Shown in pieces: positions 52,770 through 62,101 of a DNA stretch of 64,000 nt. Source of the stretch: an uncultured Bacteroides sp. GTDB lineage: Bacteria > Bacteroidota > Bacteroidia > Bacteroidales > Bacteroidaceae. The stretch covers positions 682,001 to 746,000 of the forward strand of contig NZ_OY787464.1 of NCBI RefSeq assembly GCF_963678845.1, in the 5' to 3' direction. Numbering within the stretch: the stretch's first letter is position 1; each line of letters starts with the position of its first letter. The translations under genes were made by a program, and so were the position numbers. The notes beneath the pieces were generated by a model. It made no database searches, was not told the origin of the DNA, and saw only the letters and a list, made by a program, of their open reading frames with translations.

Positions 52770-53378
52770 CTATTCTCCTTTTAGCTTCGGCAAACAAATA
52801 TTATATTTTACCGCCAGAATCCGAACAAGGAAAACACTACCTCCACTTACGCACTGAGTCATCATACTATTAAATTCCATATAAGAACAAAAACAGAACA
52901 CTAAACCACCAACAATACATGCAATAGCATAAATTTCTTTTCTGAAAATAAGAGGAATTTCATTGATAAAGATGTCGCGGATCACTCCACCAGCAGCTCC
53001 GGTAATGCTACCCATTACAATAGCAACCCAAAAAGGATAATTAAGTTCTATGGTTTTCTGCACTCCAACAACTGTAAACAGAGCCAGACCTATTGAGTCA
53101 AAAATAAAAAAGGTATTATGCAGATGCACTAACTGTTTACCAAAAACGATGACCCAGAACAAAGCCAGGGCCGAGCAAATTAAATAAATGGGGTTTGTCA
53201 TCCAAAAAGGAGTGACATCGAGCAGTAGATCACGAATTGTTCCGCCACCTATAGCAGTGACCAGTCCAACGACATAAGCACCAAACCAATCAAACTGTTT
53301 TGCTGAGGCTAAACGTATGCCACTAATAGCAAAAGCGAATGTACCAATAAACTCTATAATCTGAACAAATGTAGGCAT
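52770..53378 (-). CDS. TRIC-type cation channel / UPF0126 membrane protein
   Basis: 202 residues with about seven membrane segments built of two similar halves: FAFAISGIRLASAKQFDWFGAYVVGLVTAIGGGTIRDLLLD and IVMGSITGAAGGVIRDIFINEIPLIFR. That repeated GG-x-IRD pattern is typical of the YicG/TRIC family. Divergent from wecB. Confidence 0.9.
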   Translation of the reverse strand: MPTFVQIIEFIGTFAFAISGIRLASAKQFDWFGAYVVGLVTAIGGGTIRDLLLDVTPFWMTNPIYLICSALALFWVIVFGKQLVHLHNTFFIFDSIGLALFTVVGVQKTIELNYPFWVAIVMGSITGAAGGVIRDIFINEIPLIFRKEIYAIACIVGGLVFCFCSYMEFNSMMTQCVSGGSVFLVRILAVKYNICLPKLKGE

Positions 53379-53504
53379 ATTACTTATTTTTTTCGCAAAG
53401 AAACAAATAAAGTGTCAGATAATAAAAAAGTGGAGAGATTTATAACTTGTTTTCTGAAAGAAAGTGTAATTTTGCTGCCGTAAAGAACAACATATATTTT
53501 AGAC

Positions 53505-54593
53505 ATGAAAATTACTATTGTAGCAGGGGCTCGTCCCAATTTTATGAAGATTGCTCCCATTACACATGCCATTGACAATGCAAGGGAACAAGGTAAAGAA
53601 ATCTCTTACAGATTAATATATACTGGAGAGTCAAATGACAGCAGTCTCGAGCCTTCTCTTTTTGTTGATTTAGATATAAAGAAACCGGTTGCATATCTTG
53701 GTGTAGGTTTTGAAGATCTGACCCAACGTGCCGGAGGAATTATGATTGCCTTCGAAAAAGAGCTGAAAGAGAATCCAACTAATGTTGTGTTAGTTGTTGA
53801 TGATCTTACCTCTACTATGGCATGTGCCATTGTGGCCAAGAAGCAAAACATCAAGGTAGCTCATCTTGTTGCAGGAACACGTTCTTTTGATATGAGCATG
53901 CCCAAAGAAGTAAACCGTATGATTACCGATGGTCTTTCCGATTTCTTGTTTACTGCAGGAATGGGTGCTAATCGTAACCTGAATCAAACAGGTACAGGTA
54001 ATGAACAGGTATTCTTTGTTGGAAACATTCTGATGGACTCTTTAAGATATAACCGCAACAGGTTTATCAAACCAATTACATTCGATATTTTAGGTCTGAA
54101 AGAAAAAGCATATATTCTTCTTACAATCAATCGTCATGCATTATTGGAAAACAAAGAAAACTTCAAATTATTAATTGAAAGTTTAATTGCCGAATCAAAA
54201 GGCACACCAATTGTAGCTCCGCTTCATAATTATGTGCGTGATGTTATAAATGAACTGAATATTAAAGCTCCAAATCTACATGTTCTTCCTTCACAAAGCT
54301 ATCTTTCTTTCGGATACCTTACAAGTAAGGCGAAAGCTATTATTACTGATTCAGGAAACATTGCTGAGGAAGCTACATTCCTTGGCATTCCATGTGTAAC
54401 ACTGAATAGTTATGTGGAACATCCGGAAACATGTTCAATAGGAACAAATGAACTTGTAGGTGAAGATGCTGAGCAACTAGGCAATGCAATGGCAAAAATA
54501 TTAAGAGGCGAATGGAAACAAGGCGGACTTCCTGAAAGATGGGACGGAAGAACTGCCGACAGAATTGTACAAACACTTCTTCAGCAAGTATAA
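53505..54593 (+). CDS. wecB: UDP-N-acetylglucosamine 2-epimerase (non-hydrolysing)
   Basis: 362 residues with GT-B-like epimerase features: ITIVAGARPNFMKIAPITHAI, YTGESNDSS, VLVVDDLTSTMACAIVAKK, LTINRHALLENKENF and ITDSGNIAEEATFLGIPCVTLNSYVEHPET. It converts UDP-GlcNAc to UDP-ManNAc for surface polysaccharides. A plus-strand -7 element TAATTTTG lies at 53467-53474. It stands apart from any capsule cluster. Confidence 0.92.
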   Translation: MKITIVAGARPNFMKIAPITHAIDNAREQGKEISYRLIYTGESNDSSLEPSLFVDLDIKKPVAYLGVGFEDLTQRAGGIMIAFEKELKENPTNVVLVVDDLTSTMACAIVAKKQNIKVAHLVAGTRSFDMSMPKEVNRMITDGLSDFLFTAGMGANRNLNQTGTGNEQVFFVGNILMDSLRYNRNRFIKPITFDILGLKEKAYILLTINRHALLENKENFKLLIESLIAESKGTPIVAPLHNYVRDVINELNIKAPNLHVLPSQSYLSFGYLTSKAKAIITDSGNIAEEATFLGIPCVTLNSYVEHPETCSIGTNELVGEDAEQLGNAMAKILRGEWKQGGLPERWDGRTADRIVQTLLQQV

Positions 54594-54620
54594 ACAGCGG
54601 AACAAAAACATAATAAATTG

Positions 54621-54660
54621 AATAACCGGCAGTCAAGGAAATAATTGATTACCGGTTATT
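54621..54660 (+). terminator. Terminator of wecB
   Basis: 9-bp stem AATAACCGG/CCGGTTATT followed by TTTATTTT; loop of 22 nt with a short inner stem. Confidence 0.7.
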
Positions 54661-54789
54661 TTTATTTTCAGACCGTGAGTATAAAAAACAAAGCCGGAGT
54701 TTATGAAATGATTGGGCAATGGTTGCAGATTATTGGCGAATAATCAGTAAGCTGTTCTCCAATAAAATCAGAAAAAAAATAAAAAGTTA

Positions 54790-54981
54790 CTGCCACCTAC
54801 CACTAAATTCGCATTAAACAATTACTTTACAGCAACTTAGGTTCGCAAAAATAAAATTCATCTGCTACTAAATTTACATTTATCTGCTACAAAACAGAGT
54901 CATCTACCACTAGATTTTGTGTTCATTGACACAGATCGAATATAAAAAGTTGGTAGTGGCAGATGATAGATTTTAGTAGCA
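54790..54981. repeat. CTGCYACYAAA repeats flanking the IS110 element
   Basis: Direct copies begin at about 54859 (CATCTGCTACTAAATTTA), 54881 (TATCTGCTACAAAAC) and 54901 (CATCTACCACTAGATTTT), 20-22 bp apart; a further one starts at 54790. Inverted copies are at 54950-54966 (TTGGTAGTGGCAGATGA) and 54966-54981. Related words recur on the far side of the transposase at 56611-56630 and 56660-56670. Confidence 0.7.
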
Positions 54982-55081
54982 GTCCCTATGTTTGTAATTA
55001 ATATGCAGACGAACAAAGCATAAGCCAAGAGTATTAATATATTTGAGGTACCAAACTTAAACAATTAAAAACTCAAAGCTT

Positions 55082-56161
55082 ATGCGTACACAAAGTAACA
55101 AACTAAATTTTGAAGGAGAAAATATTTATGTTGGAATTGATGTTCATTTGAAAAGTTGGAATGTGACAATTTACACAGAATACCTGCATCATAAAACATT
55201 CAACCAACCTCCTGTTCCTTCAATTTTACGAGACTATCTGAATACTAATTTTCCTGGTGGAACTTATTATTCAGCCTATGAAGCCGGATTCTGTGGATTT
55301 AATATTCATTTTGAACTTAAGAAACTAAATATAAATAATATTGTGGTTAATCCTGCTGATATACCAACTAGCCAGAAAGAACAGATACTTAAAAACGATT
55401 CCCGTGATAGTATGAAAATTGCCCGTTCTTTAAGAGCTAATGAACTCATTGGCATACATGTCCCATTCATTGAGACATTGGAAAACCGCACATTGATACG
55501 CACTCGAGACACAATGGTGAAGGATATGACTAGATTTAAACAGCGCATAAAAGCTTTGCTTTATTTTTATGGTATATCTTACCCTCCAGAATTTGAGAAA
55601 TCAACCAGTCATTGGTCCAGACGTTTTCTTAAATGGTTAAAAGAGGAGGTATCACTTAATACAACGAATGGTAATGACGCCTTGTCATTACTCGTCAGGG
55701 AAGTAGAGCAACAAAGAGTTCTTTTATTGGAAATCAATAGAAAAATTCATAGTCTTGCTGTTTCTGAGAAATATGTGAAGGAGATAGAGTTAATAAGAAG
55801 CATTCCGGGAATTGGTTTAATTACAGGGCTTACTTTTTTGTCGGAGATAGAAGATATTGAACGATTCCACAATACAGACAAGTTAGCCGGTTTTGTAGGA
55901 ATAATACCCACCTGTCATTCAAGTGGAGAGATTGAGAATTATGGAGAGATGACATTTAGAAAGAAAACGATTTTAAGAAAGTGTCTGATTGAAAGTTCCT
56001 GGATTGCAGTAAGAATAGATCCGGCATTGACAAGGTGTTTTTTACAACTCTGTAAAAGGATGGAGCCCAATAAAGCTATAATACGAATCGCAAGAAAACT
56101 ATTAAACAGAATGTATTATGTTTTAAAAAAGAGACAAAAATATGAATGTGGAGTGGTTTAA
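55082..56161 (+). mobile_element. IS110-family transposase
   Basis: 359 residues. The N-terminal DEDD RuvC-like domain starts YVGIDVHLKSWNVTIY; acids expected further on are in AYEAGFCG and KNDSRDSMKIARSL. The C-terminal transposase_20 domain shows IRSIPGIGLITGLTFLSEIED and GFVGIIPTCHSSGEIEN, including the nucleophilic serine position of IS110. The length is normal, with no frameshift, so it may be active. IS110 elements have no usual terminal inverted repeats and use a structured guide RNA from a non-coding flank. Confidence 0.92.
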
Positions 56162-56702
56162 TGATAATGCCTATATAACTATCTTTCAAAATAAGAGTGA
56201 TCGCTTAGTTTATCTTGCAGCTTAGCCTGCTTTAGCAGTTTGCGGCCTCTTCCTATTGAACTGAAAAAGGAAAATGTAGAAAACTGATAGTAATATCAGT
56301 TTAAACTACTGATAGAAGGTTGTTTATATAGGAGTTATTAATAAATAGAAAGTAAGGAAACAATCAATAGAGGTTTTCTTAGCCATATAGCGATATCTGT
56401 AACATGAAAGGGGAAACCATACAAGCCTCCCCTCCCAAAAAAAATAATGTTACAGTGTAACGCAGGAAATTTATTGCTGACAAGTTGCTCCTCAGCAGAG
56501 CTTGTTTCCTCTTCAACTCCCTGATTACAAAGCTAATAAAAAGTATAATAAATATTAATAATACTCTTATTATTTGGATTACAACATAGAAGATAAACTG
56601 TAATACTTATTTATCTGCTACCAAACTAAAACACTCATTATAAGCGTATAACATCAGGATTAGTAGCAGGTGGGGGATAAATGCTCAAAAAAAGTAATTT
56701 GT
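56162..56702. other. 541-bp non-coding region downstream of the transposase
   Basis: No gene is visible. Features: TCTGCTACC repeat copy at 56611-56630, its inverse TTAGTAGCAGGTGG at about 56661-56674, and TACCAAACT at 56619-56627 repeated from 55049-55057. In the IS1111 branch the guide RNA lies downstream of the transposase, so this is a second candidate site. Confidence 0.5.
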
Positions 56703-57068
56703 TCACTCCTCGTCACATTTTCCTAAGACCGGAATCAGCACTTCAGGTAAAGTCAGCCCCTTGCATTTTATCTGAGACAGTTTTTTCTTTCCTTCTTTAT
56801 TCAGACAAAAATACATCTGCCGTTTGTCACTTTCTCCAAGGCTACGTTCTATCAATAGCTTTTGCTCAATAGATCTTATAACTTTAGAACAATGAGAGTT
56901 TGTCATTCCTGTTTTTTCTGCTATCTCAGTGGCAGATAAGCGGCCGTCAGACAGACAACAAAGAGCCATGGCCTCGTTAAGTCCTATGCCATATTTCTCA
57001 TTCAACTGCATTTCAAGATTATTCATAGCCACATTAATATCCCGCAACTGACAGATCAACTTTATCAT
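56703..57068 (-). CDS. MarR-family regulator
   Basis: 121 residues with a winged helix: YGIGLNEAMALCCLSDGRLSATEIAEKTGMTNSHCSKVIRSIEQKLLIERS, then DKRQMYFCLNKEGKKKL. It follows the sulfur-handling fusion gene by 16 bp on the same strand and probably regulates that operon through the inverted repeat at 59589-59619. Cysteines are present in the recognition helix (NSHCSK) and could sense thiol state. Confidence 0.9.
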   Translation of the reverse strand: MIKLICQLRDINVAMNNLEMQLNEKYGIGLNEAMALCCLSDGRLSATEIAEKTGMTNSHCSKVIRSIEQKLLIERSLGESDKRQMYFCLNKEGKKKLSQIKCKGLTLPEVLIPVLGKCDEE

Positions 57069-57084
57069 ATATCCTTTAGATTGA

Positions 57085-59553
57085 TTAAATAAATAAATTT
57101 ATATTGGATTTATCCGCGCGTTCCATGTAAGTGGCCACACCTCCAATAGTTACTTCATCGAGCAGTTCTTCAGCTTTTACTCCCATTACATCCATAGACA
57201 TCTGGCAGGCAATAAATTCCACACCATTATCTAATGCTTGTTGGCGCAAAGACTCCAGTGAATCAATACCTCTCTTTTTCATAATGAATCTCATCATTTT
57301 ACTGCCAATGCCCATCATGTGCATTTTAGAAAGTTTCAGTGCCATGGTATCAGAAGGAAGCATCATTGAAAACATCTTCCCAAAGATATCTTTCTGTACT
57401 TTTGGCTTTTTTGTCTTCTTTATTGCATTCAATCCCCAGAATGTAAAGAAGATAGTTACCTTTTCTCCTGTAGAAACTGCTCCGTTTGCGAGTACAAAAG
57501 TAGCTAAAGCTTTGTCTAAATCATCACTAAACATAATAAAAGTTTTCCCTTTACCACTACATTCTACTGGAGTTTCACTAAACGAAGAGGCCGCTTTCTT
57601 TTTCTCGGTCTTTTCAATGATGGATACAAACTTACCAGAATCGGCCGATTGTGAGACCATTTTATGTCCTGTCATATTACACCAGGCCTGAGCATCGCGC
57701 TTAAATCCGGGATCTGTAGCCACAATCTCCAAACGATCGCCCACGTTAACTTCTTCAATACTCTTTTTCAATTTCATAATAGGTCCCGGACACTGTAAAC
57801 CGCAAGCATCTATCTTTATTGTTTCCATTACTGATTCTTTACTTCCATTATCAATAGCCAGTCCTGATGAACAAGCATTCATATCTTTCTCATCTAAAAC
57901 CATCGGAGTGGTAGCCGACTGATAAAGTTTATACCCTCCCGATAAGTTAAACACATTAGTAAATCCATTCTGCATCAGGACTCTTGCTGCAAGATATCCT
58001 CTAAGTCCTACCGCACAATAGATATAAATATTTTTATCTTTTGGAATTTCATTTAAATGATCTCTTATTCCATCCACAGGGATATTAATTGCTCCGGGTA
58101 TAGCTCCTAAAGAAAACTCAATTGGTGTGCGAACGTCCAGAATAACTCCATCCTTTACCTGTTGTATCTCTCTCCATGTTACTATATTCACTCTTTTAAG
58201 AAGAATGTTTTCTGCAACATATCCTGCAATAGCTACAGGATCTTTTGCTGATGAATAAGGGGGAGCATAAGCATGCTCTAGTTGCATCAGGTCATAAATA
58301 GTGCCTTGTTGTTTAATGAGTAGGGCTATCTGGTCAATTCGTTTATCTACTCCGTCACATCCTACAATCTGAGCGCCGTAAAGTTTTCCATCCACCGGAC
58401 TAAACGTAATTTTAATGCTCATCTGCAAAGAGTTTGGATAATATCCTGCGTGAGAACCTGAACTAGTAACCGAAGAAAGATAAGGCATCTCATTCTTTTT
58501 AAGTTGCTTGGCAGCCAGTCCCGTTGAAGCAACAGTCATATCAAAAACTTTTGCAATGGCTGTTCCGATAGAGCCTTCGTATTTTGCTTTATTTCCAAGT
58601 AACATATTATCGGCACATATGCGACCTTGCCTATTGGCGGGACCAGCCAAATAGTTCAGCCAGGGTTTTCCGGTTATGGGGTGTTTAAATTCAATAGCAT
58701 CTCCTACAGCATAAATATTCTCGTCGGAAGTTTGCAGATAATCATTAACCACAATTCCTCCGGTCTCTCCTATTGCAAGACCAGCCTTTTTTGCCAGTGT
58801 TGTTTCAGGACGTACTCCAATGGAAAGAATAACAATATCGGCCATTATGCATTTGCCGTTTTTAAAGACAACTTCAATAGAGTTGCCCTTCTTTGTAAAT
58901 GCACTTACGGCATGCTCCAGATAAAGATTTACTCCTTTATCCTGCAAGTGTTGATGAACAAGTGAGGCCATTGAATAATCAATAGGCGGCATCACTTGGT
59001 TCAGCATTTCAACAACAGAGACCTTTGCCCCCGCATGCTGAAGATTTTCTGCCATTTCCAAACCAATAAAACCGGCACCAACCACTACTGCTCTCTTTAC
59101 CTGATGGGTATTCATATAGTTTTTAATGGCATCGGTATCATTTACATTACGTAAAGTAAAGATTCCATCGGTATCGATTCCGGGAAAAGGAGGACGAACC
59201 GGGTATGCTCCGGGAGAGAGTAAAAGCTTATCATACTTTTCTGTATACTCTTCTCCGTTACGCTTGCGAACAACAACTTCTTTCTTATCCTTATCAATGT
59301 TCACTACTTCCGAACGGACTCTTACATCAATATTGAAACGTAAACCAAACGATTCGGGAGTTTGCACAAACAGTTTATTCCTATCCTCTATTACATTACC
59401 TATATAATAAGGTAGTCCGCAATTAGCATAGGAGATATAATCTCCTTTTTCGAACAAGATCACTTCGACCCCTTCATTCATTCGTCTGATACGGGCAGCC
59501 GTTGTTGCACCACCAGCTACACCTCCAATAATAATGTACTTCTCTTTACTCAT
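57085..59553 (-). CDS. CoA-disulfide-reductase-like fusion with rhodanese, TusA and DsrE domains
   Basis: 822 residues. Domain order: FAD/NAD(P)-disulfide reductase (about 1-450) with GGVAGGATTAARIRR and CoADR Cys45 in SYANCGLPYYIG; rhodanese (about 455-545) with active Cys513 in IYCAVGLRG; TusA sulfur carrier (about 578-650) with CGLQCPGP (Cys584, Cys588); DsrE/DsrF-like (about 670-822) with FIMFSDDLDKALATFVLANGA. All four domains handle persulfide sulfur, so the protein could pass sulfane sulfur from one to the next in the cytoplasm. First gene of an operon with MarR. Confidence 0.93.
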   Translation of the reverse strand: MSKEKYIIIGGVAGGATTAARIRRMNEGVEVILFEKGDYISYANCGLPYYIGNVIEDRNKLFVQTPESFGLRFNIDVRVRSEVVNIDKDKKEVVVRKRNGEEYTEKYDKLLLSPGAYPVRPPFPGIDTDGIFTLRNVNDTDAIKNYMNTHQVKRAVVVGAGFIGLEMAENLQHAGAKVSVVEMLNQVMPPIDYSMASLVHQHLQDKGVNLYLEHAVSAFTKKGNSIEVVFKNGKCIMADIVILSIGVRPETTLAKKAGLAIGETGGIVVNDYLQTSDENIYAVGDAIEFKHPITGKPWLNYLAGPANRQGRICADNMLLGNKAKYEGSIGTAIAKVFDMTVASTGLAAKQLKKNEMPYLSSVTSSGSHAGYYPNSLQMSIKITFSPVDGKLYGAQIVGCDGVDKRIDQIALLIKQQGTIYDLMQLEHAYAPPYSSAKDPVAIAGYVAENILLKRVNIVTWREIQQVKDGVILDVRTPIEFSLGAIPGAINIPVDGIRDHLNEIPKDKNIYIYCAVGLRGYLAARVLMQNGFTNVFNLSGGYKLYQSATTPMVLDEKDMNACSSGLAIDNGSKESVMETIKIDACGLQCPGPIMKLKKSIEEVNVGDRLEIVATDPGFKRDAQAWCNMTGHKMVSQSADSGKFVSIIEKTEKKKAASSFSETPVECSGKGKTFIMFSDDLDKALATFVLANGAVSTGEKVTIFFTFWGLNAIKKTKKPKVQKDIFGKMFSMMLPSDTMALKLSKMHMMGIGSKMMRFIMKKRGIDSLESLRQQALDNGVEFIACQMSMDVMGVKAEELLDEVTIGGVATYMERADKSNINLFI

Positions 59554-59588
59554 TTTATATTCTTTTTTAAAGCCTATTTCTTTATTAA

Positions 59589-59633
59589 AATTCCAATATT
59601 AATATTTTCCATTGGAATTATTATGCAAATATA
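59589..59633 (-). promoter_or_regulatory. Promoter and candidate MarR operator
   Basis: Minus-strand -7 element TATATTTG (59633-59626). Just downstream is an inverted repeat AATTCCAAT (59589-59597) / ATTGGAATT (59611-59619), 13-bp spacer, which would block the start point when bound. Confidence 0.55.
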
Positions 59634-59683
59634 CTTCTATTTTCCTATAAAACAAGTTTCCAAAAGAAAATATTTAAAAGAAA

Positions 59684-59719
59684 GAAAGGTTGTTACTATT
59701 TATTAAGTAACAACCTTTC
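59684..59719 (-). terminator. Terminator of the hydroxyacid dehydrogenase gene
   Basis: Perfect 14-bp stem GAAAGGTTGTTACT/AGTAACAACCTTTC, 8-nt loop, T-rich tail on the minus strand. Confidence 0.85.
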
Positions 59720-59751
59720 CTATATCTATCTAAAACAAAATTACGTACTGA

Positions 59752-60714
59752 TTATTTTGCTACGTTATTAGTTGGTTTACCAGCCATGAAAGCTTTAATG
59801 TTTTCAACCAAAATACTCATTAATCTCATACGAGAAGCTTTGGTAGCCCATGCAATATGAGGAGTAATATAACAGTTTTTAGCGGTAAGCAATGGATTAT
59901 CAGCGCGAGGAGGTTCAGATGTAAGTACATCCAGTCCGGCAGCATAAATAACACCATTATTCAATGCATCGGCAAGGTCTTGCTCATTGATAAGTGAACC
60001 ACGGCCTGTATTAATCAAAATTGATGTTGGCTTCATGGTTGCCAAACGTTTTGCATCAACAATTTCACGGGTTTCTTCAGTAAGCGGACAGTGAAGACTT
60101 ACAATATCACACTCGGTAAAGATCTCCTCTTTAGTCATCATCTTAATTTCGGGAGGTAACTGAAGTTGCGACTTTGAAGTATATGCACAAACATTCATAC
60201 CAAATCCGAAAGCAACACGAGCAGTTGCCATACCGGTATGTCCCAGTCCCACGATACCAAGTTTAAGTCCGCTCAGTTCTGTTAGCGGAGTATCCCAGAA
60301 ACAGAAATCAGCATTGTTTGTCCAACGTCCCTTTTTTACTTCTTCAGAATGATGAGCAACTTGCTGAGTTATATTCAGAATATGTGCAAAAGCCATCTGT
60401 GCTACTGATATGGTACTGTAAGCAGGAGTGTTGGTTACAACAATTCCACGTTCTTTAGCAGCAGCAATATCAACCACATTATAGCCGGTTGCCATTACAC
60501 CAATATATTTTAGTTCCGGAAGAGCTGCGATAACCTCGGCAGTGATCTCTGTCTTATTTGTCAATATTACCTCTGCGTCTTTGGCACGAGCCACTACATC
60601 GGCAGCAGAAGTGCGATCATATACAGTAAACTCACCTAATGCTTTGAGTTCATCCCAGGATAGATCACCTGGATTTGCTCCATAACCGTCTAATACTACA
60701 ATTTTCATATTCAA
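59752..60714 (-). CDS. D-2-hydroxyacid dehydrogenase (glycerate dehydrogenase-like)
   Basis: 320 residues. NAD-binding motif LGIVGLGHTGMATARVAFGFG, and the catalytic Arg, Glu and His in LINTGRGSLINEQDL, DVLTSEPPRADNPL and NCYITPHIAWAT. It interconverts 2-oxoacids and D-2-hydroxyacids; sequence style is near HprA-type hydroxypyruvate reductases. It follows rarA by 13 bp and may be co-transcribed with it. Confidence 0.92.
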   Translation of the reverse strand: MNMKIVVLDGYGANPGDLSWDELKALGEFTVYDRTSAADVVARAKDAEVILTNKTEITAEVIAALPELKYIGVMATGYNVVDIAAAKERGIVVTNTPAYSTISVAQMAFAHILNITQQVAHHSEEVKKGRWTNNADFCFWDTPLTELSGLKLGIVGLGHTGMATARVAFGFGMNVCAYTSKSQLQLPPEIKMMTKEEIFTECDIVSLHCPLTEETREIVDAKRLATMKPTSILINTGRGSLINEQDLADALNNGVIYAAGLDVLTSEPPRADNPLLTAKNCYITPHIAWATKASRMRLMSILVENIKAFMAGKPTNNVAK

Positions 60715-60727
60715 TTAATTTAAAAAT

Positions 60728-62002
60728 TTATTCATTATAACGATCTCCCCAAAGTCGCTTCATATAATCTTTCAGTTTAGCCTCAGCAGCATTATCCTGC
60801 GGATGCCAGATTGATTTGGTATTCAACTCATTAGGGAGGAATTGTTGTTTCACAAAGTTATCTTTGTAATTATGGGCATACTTATAGTCATTGCCATAGC
60901 CCAGCTGTTTCATCAACTTTGTAGGGGCATTGCGTAAGTGCAAAGGAACAGGAAGATTACCTGTATTCTGCACTAATTCCAAAGCATCATTAATGGCAAG
61001 GTAAGCCGAATTACTTTTTGGACTGGTAGCCAGATAAATGGTGGTTTCTGCCAAAGGGATTCTTCCTTCGGGCCATCCAATCTTCATCAGTGTATCAAAA
61101 CAGGCATTGGCCAGTAACAGGGCATTTGGATTTGCCAAACCAATATCTTCTGAAGCTGAGATTACCAGTCGGCGGGCAATAAAGGCAGGATCTTCCCCAC
61201 CCTCAACCATACGGGCCAGCCAATAAATGGCTCCATCGGGATCACTTCCACGAATACTTTTAATAAAGGCTGAGATTATGTCGTAATGCATTTCTCCATC
61301 TTTATCGTATGCCAGCGGATTCTGTTGAAGTCTTTCAGTAACCTTTTCATCGGTAATCACAATTGGATCTTCACTATCCGATTCAACTACAAGTTCCAGT
61401 ATATTGAGCAGTTTACGTGCATCACCGCCCGAATACCGAAGCATGGCATCGGTTTCACGAAGCTCTATATTTTTACTTTTAAGAATTGAGTCTTCTGTAA
61501 GCGCACGTTGCAACAGTTCCAGTAAGTCTTCCTTTTCAAGCGACTTAAGAACATAGAGCTGACAGCGGGAAAGTAGCGGTCGAATCACTTCAAACGAAGG
61601 ATTCTCGGTGGTTGCTCCAATAAGTGTTACTGTTCCATGCTCCACAGCACCCAGTAGGGAATCTTGCTGCGACTTACTAAACCGGTGAATTTCATCAATA
61701 AAAAGGATGGGACTTGCTTGTGAGAAGAAACGGGTACTTTTTGCTTTCTCAATTACCTCGCGAACATCTTTAACGCCAGAGCTGACTGCACTTAATGTAT
61801 AAAAAGGAGTTTCAAGTTTATTTGCTATAATCTGAGCAAGAGTTGTTTTCCCCACTCCGGGAGGTCCCCAAAGAATGAATGACGAAATGCGTCCTGCGTC
61901 TATCATCTTACGCAAGATTGCTCCTTCTCCCACTAAATGTTTCTGACCAATATAATCGTCGAGCGACTTTGGCCGAAGTCTTTCTGCTAATGGTTGTGCC
62001 AT
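60728..62002 (-). CDS. rarA: Replication-associated recombination protein A (RarA/MgsA)
   Basis: 424 residues from MAQPLAERLRPKSLDDYIGQKHLVGEG. AAA+ clamp-loader-like ATPase with Walker A FILWGPPGVGKTT and Walker B ILFIDEIHRFSKSQQD, sensor region GATTENPSFEVIRPLLSRC and a C-terminal tetramerisation part with NAPTKLMKQLGYG. It acts at stalled replication forks. The longer frame to 62026 is disfavoured by a -7 element TAATTTTG at 62031-62024. A four-copy palindrome array lies upstream (62102-62176). Confidence 0.95.
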   Translation of the reverse strand: MAQPLAERLRPKSLDDYIGQKHLVGEGAILRKMIDAGRISSFILWGPPGVGKTTLAQIIANKLETPFYTLSAVSSGVKDVREVIEKAKSTRFFSQASPILFIDEIHRFSKSQQDSLLGAVEHGTVTLIGATTENPSFEVIRPLLSRCQLYVLKSLEKEDLLELLQRALTEDSILKSKNIELRETDAMLRYSGGDARKLLNILELVVESDSEDPIVITDEKVTERLQQNPLAYDKDGEMHYDIISAFIKSIRGSDPDGAIYWLARMVEGGEDPAFIARRLVISASEDIGLANPNALLLANACFDTLMKIGWPEGRIPLAETTIYLATSPKSNSAYLAINDALELVQNTGNLPVPLHLRNAPTKLMKQLGYGNDYKYAHNYKDNFVKQQFLPNELNTKSIWHPQDNAAEAKLKDYMKRLWGDRYNE

Positions 62003-62023
62003 TTCATTCTTTTTATATCGGAA

Positions 62024-62031
62024 CAAAATTA
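62024..62031 (-). promoter_or_regulatory. Predicted -7 element of rarA
   Basis: Minus-strand TAATTTTG; leader of about 15 nt to the ATG at 62002. Confidence 0.5.
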
Positions 62032-62101
62032 CATATTATTATTTGAAATGGGAATTCTTTGGATAAGATTTTAAATCATTGGTGGAAACTTAAAAACATC
62101 C

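Larger units (their letters stand above)
54594..55081. other. 488-bp non-coding region between wecB and IS110 transposase
   Basis: Contains the wecB terminator (54621-54660) and, from about 54790 to 54981, copies of a CTGCTACTAAA-type word on both strands. No gene is present. In IS110 elements the region upstream of the transposase can encode the guide (bridge) RNA, so this stretch is a candidate for it. Confidence 0.5.

Noticed and set aside
57131..57691. Plus-strand frame of 186 codons
   Set aside because: Antisense to the DsrE/TusA part of the fusion gene; low-complexity serine content is a by-product of the other strand.
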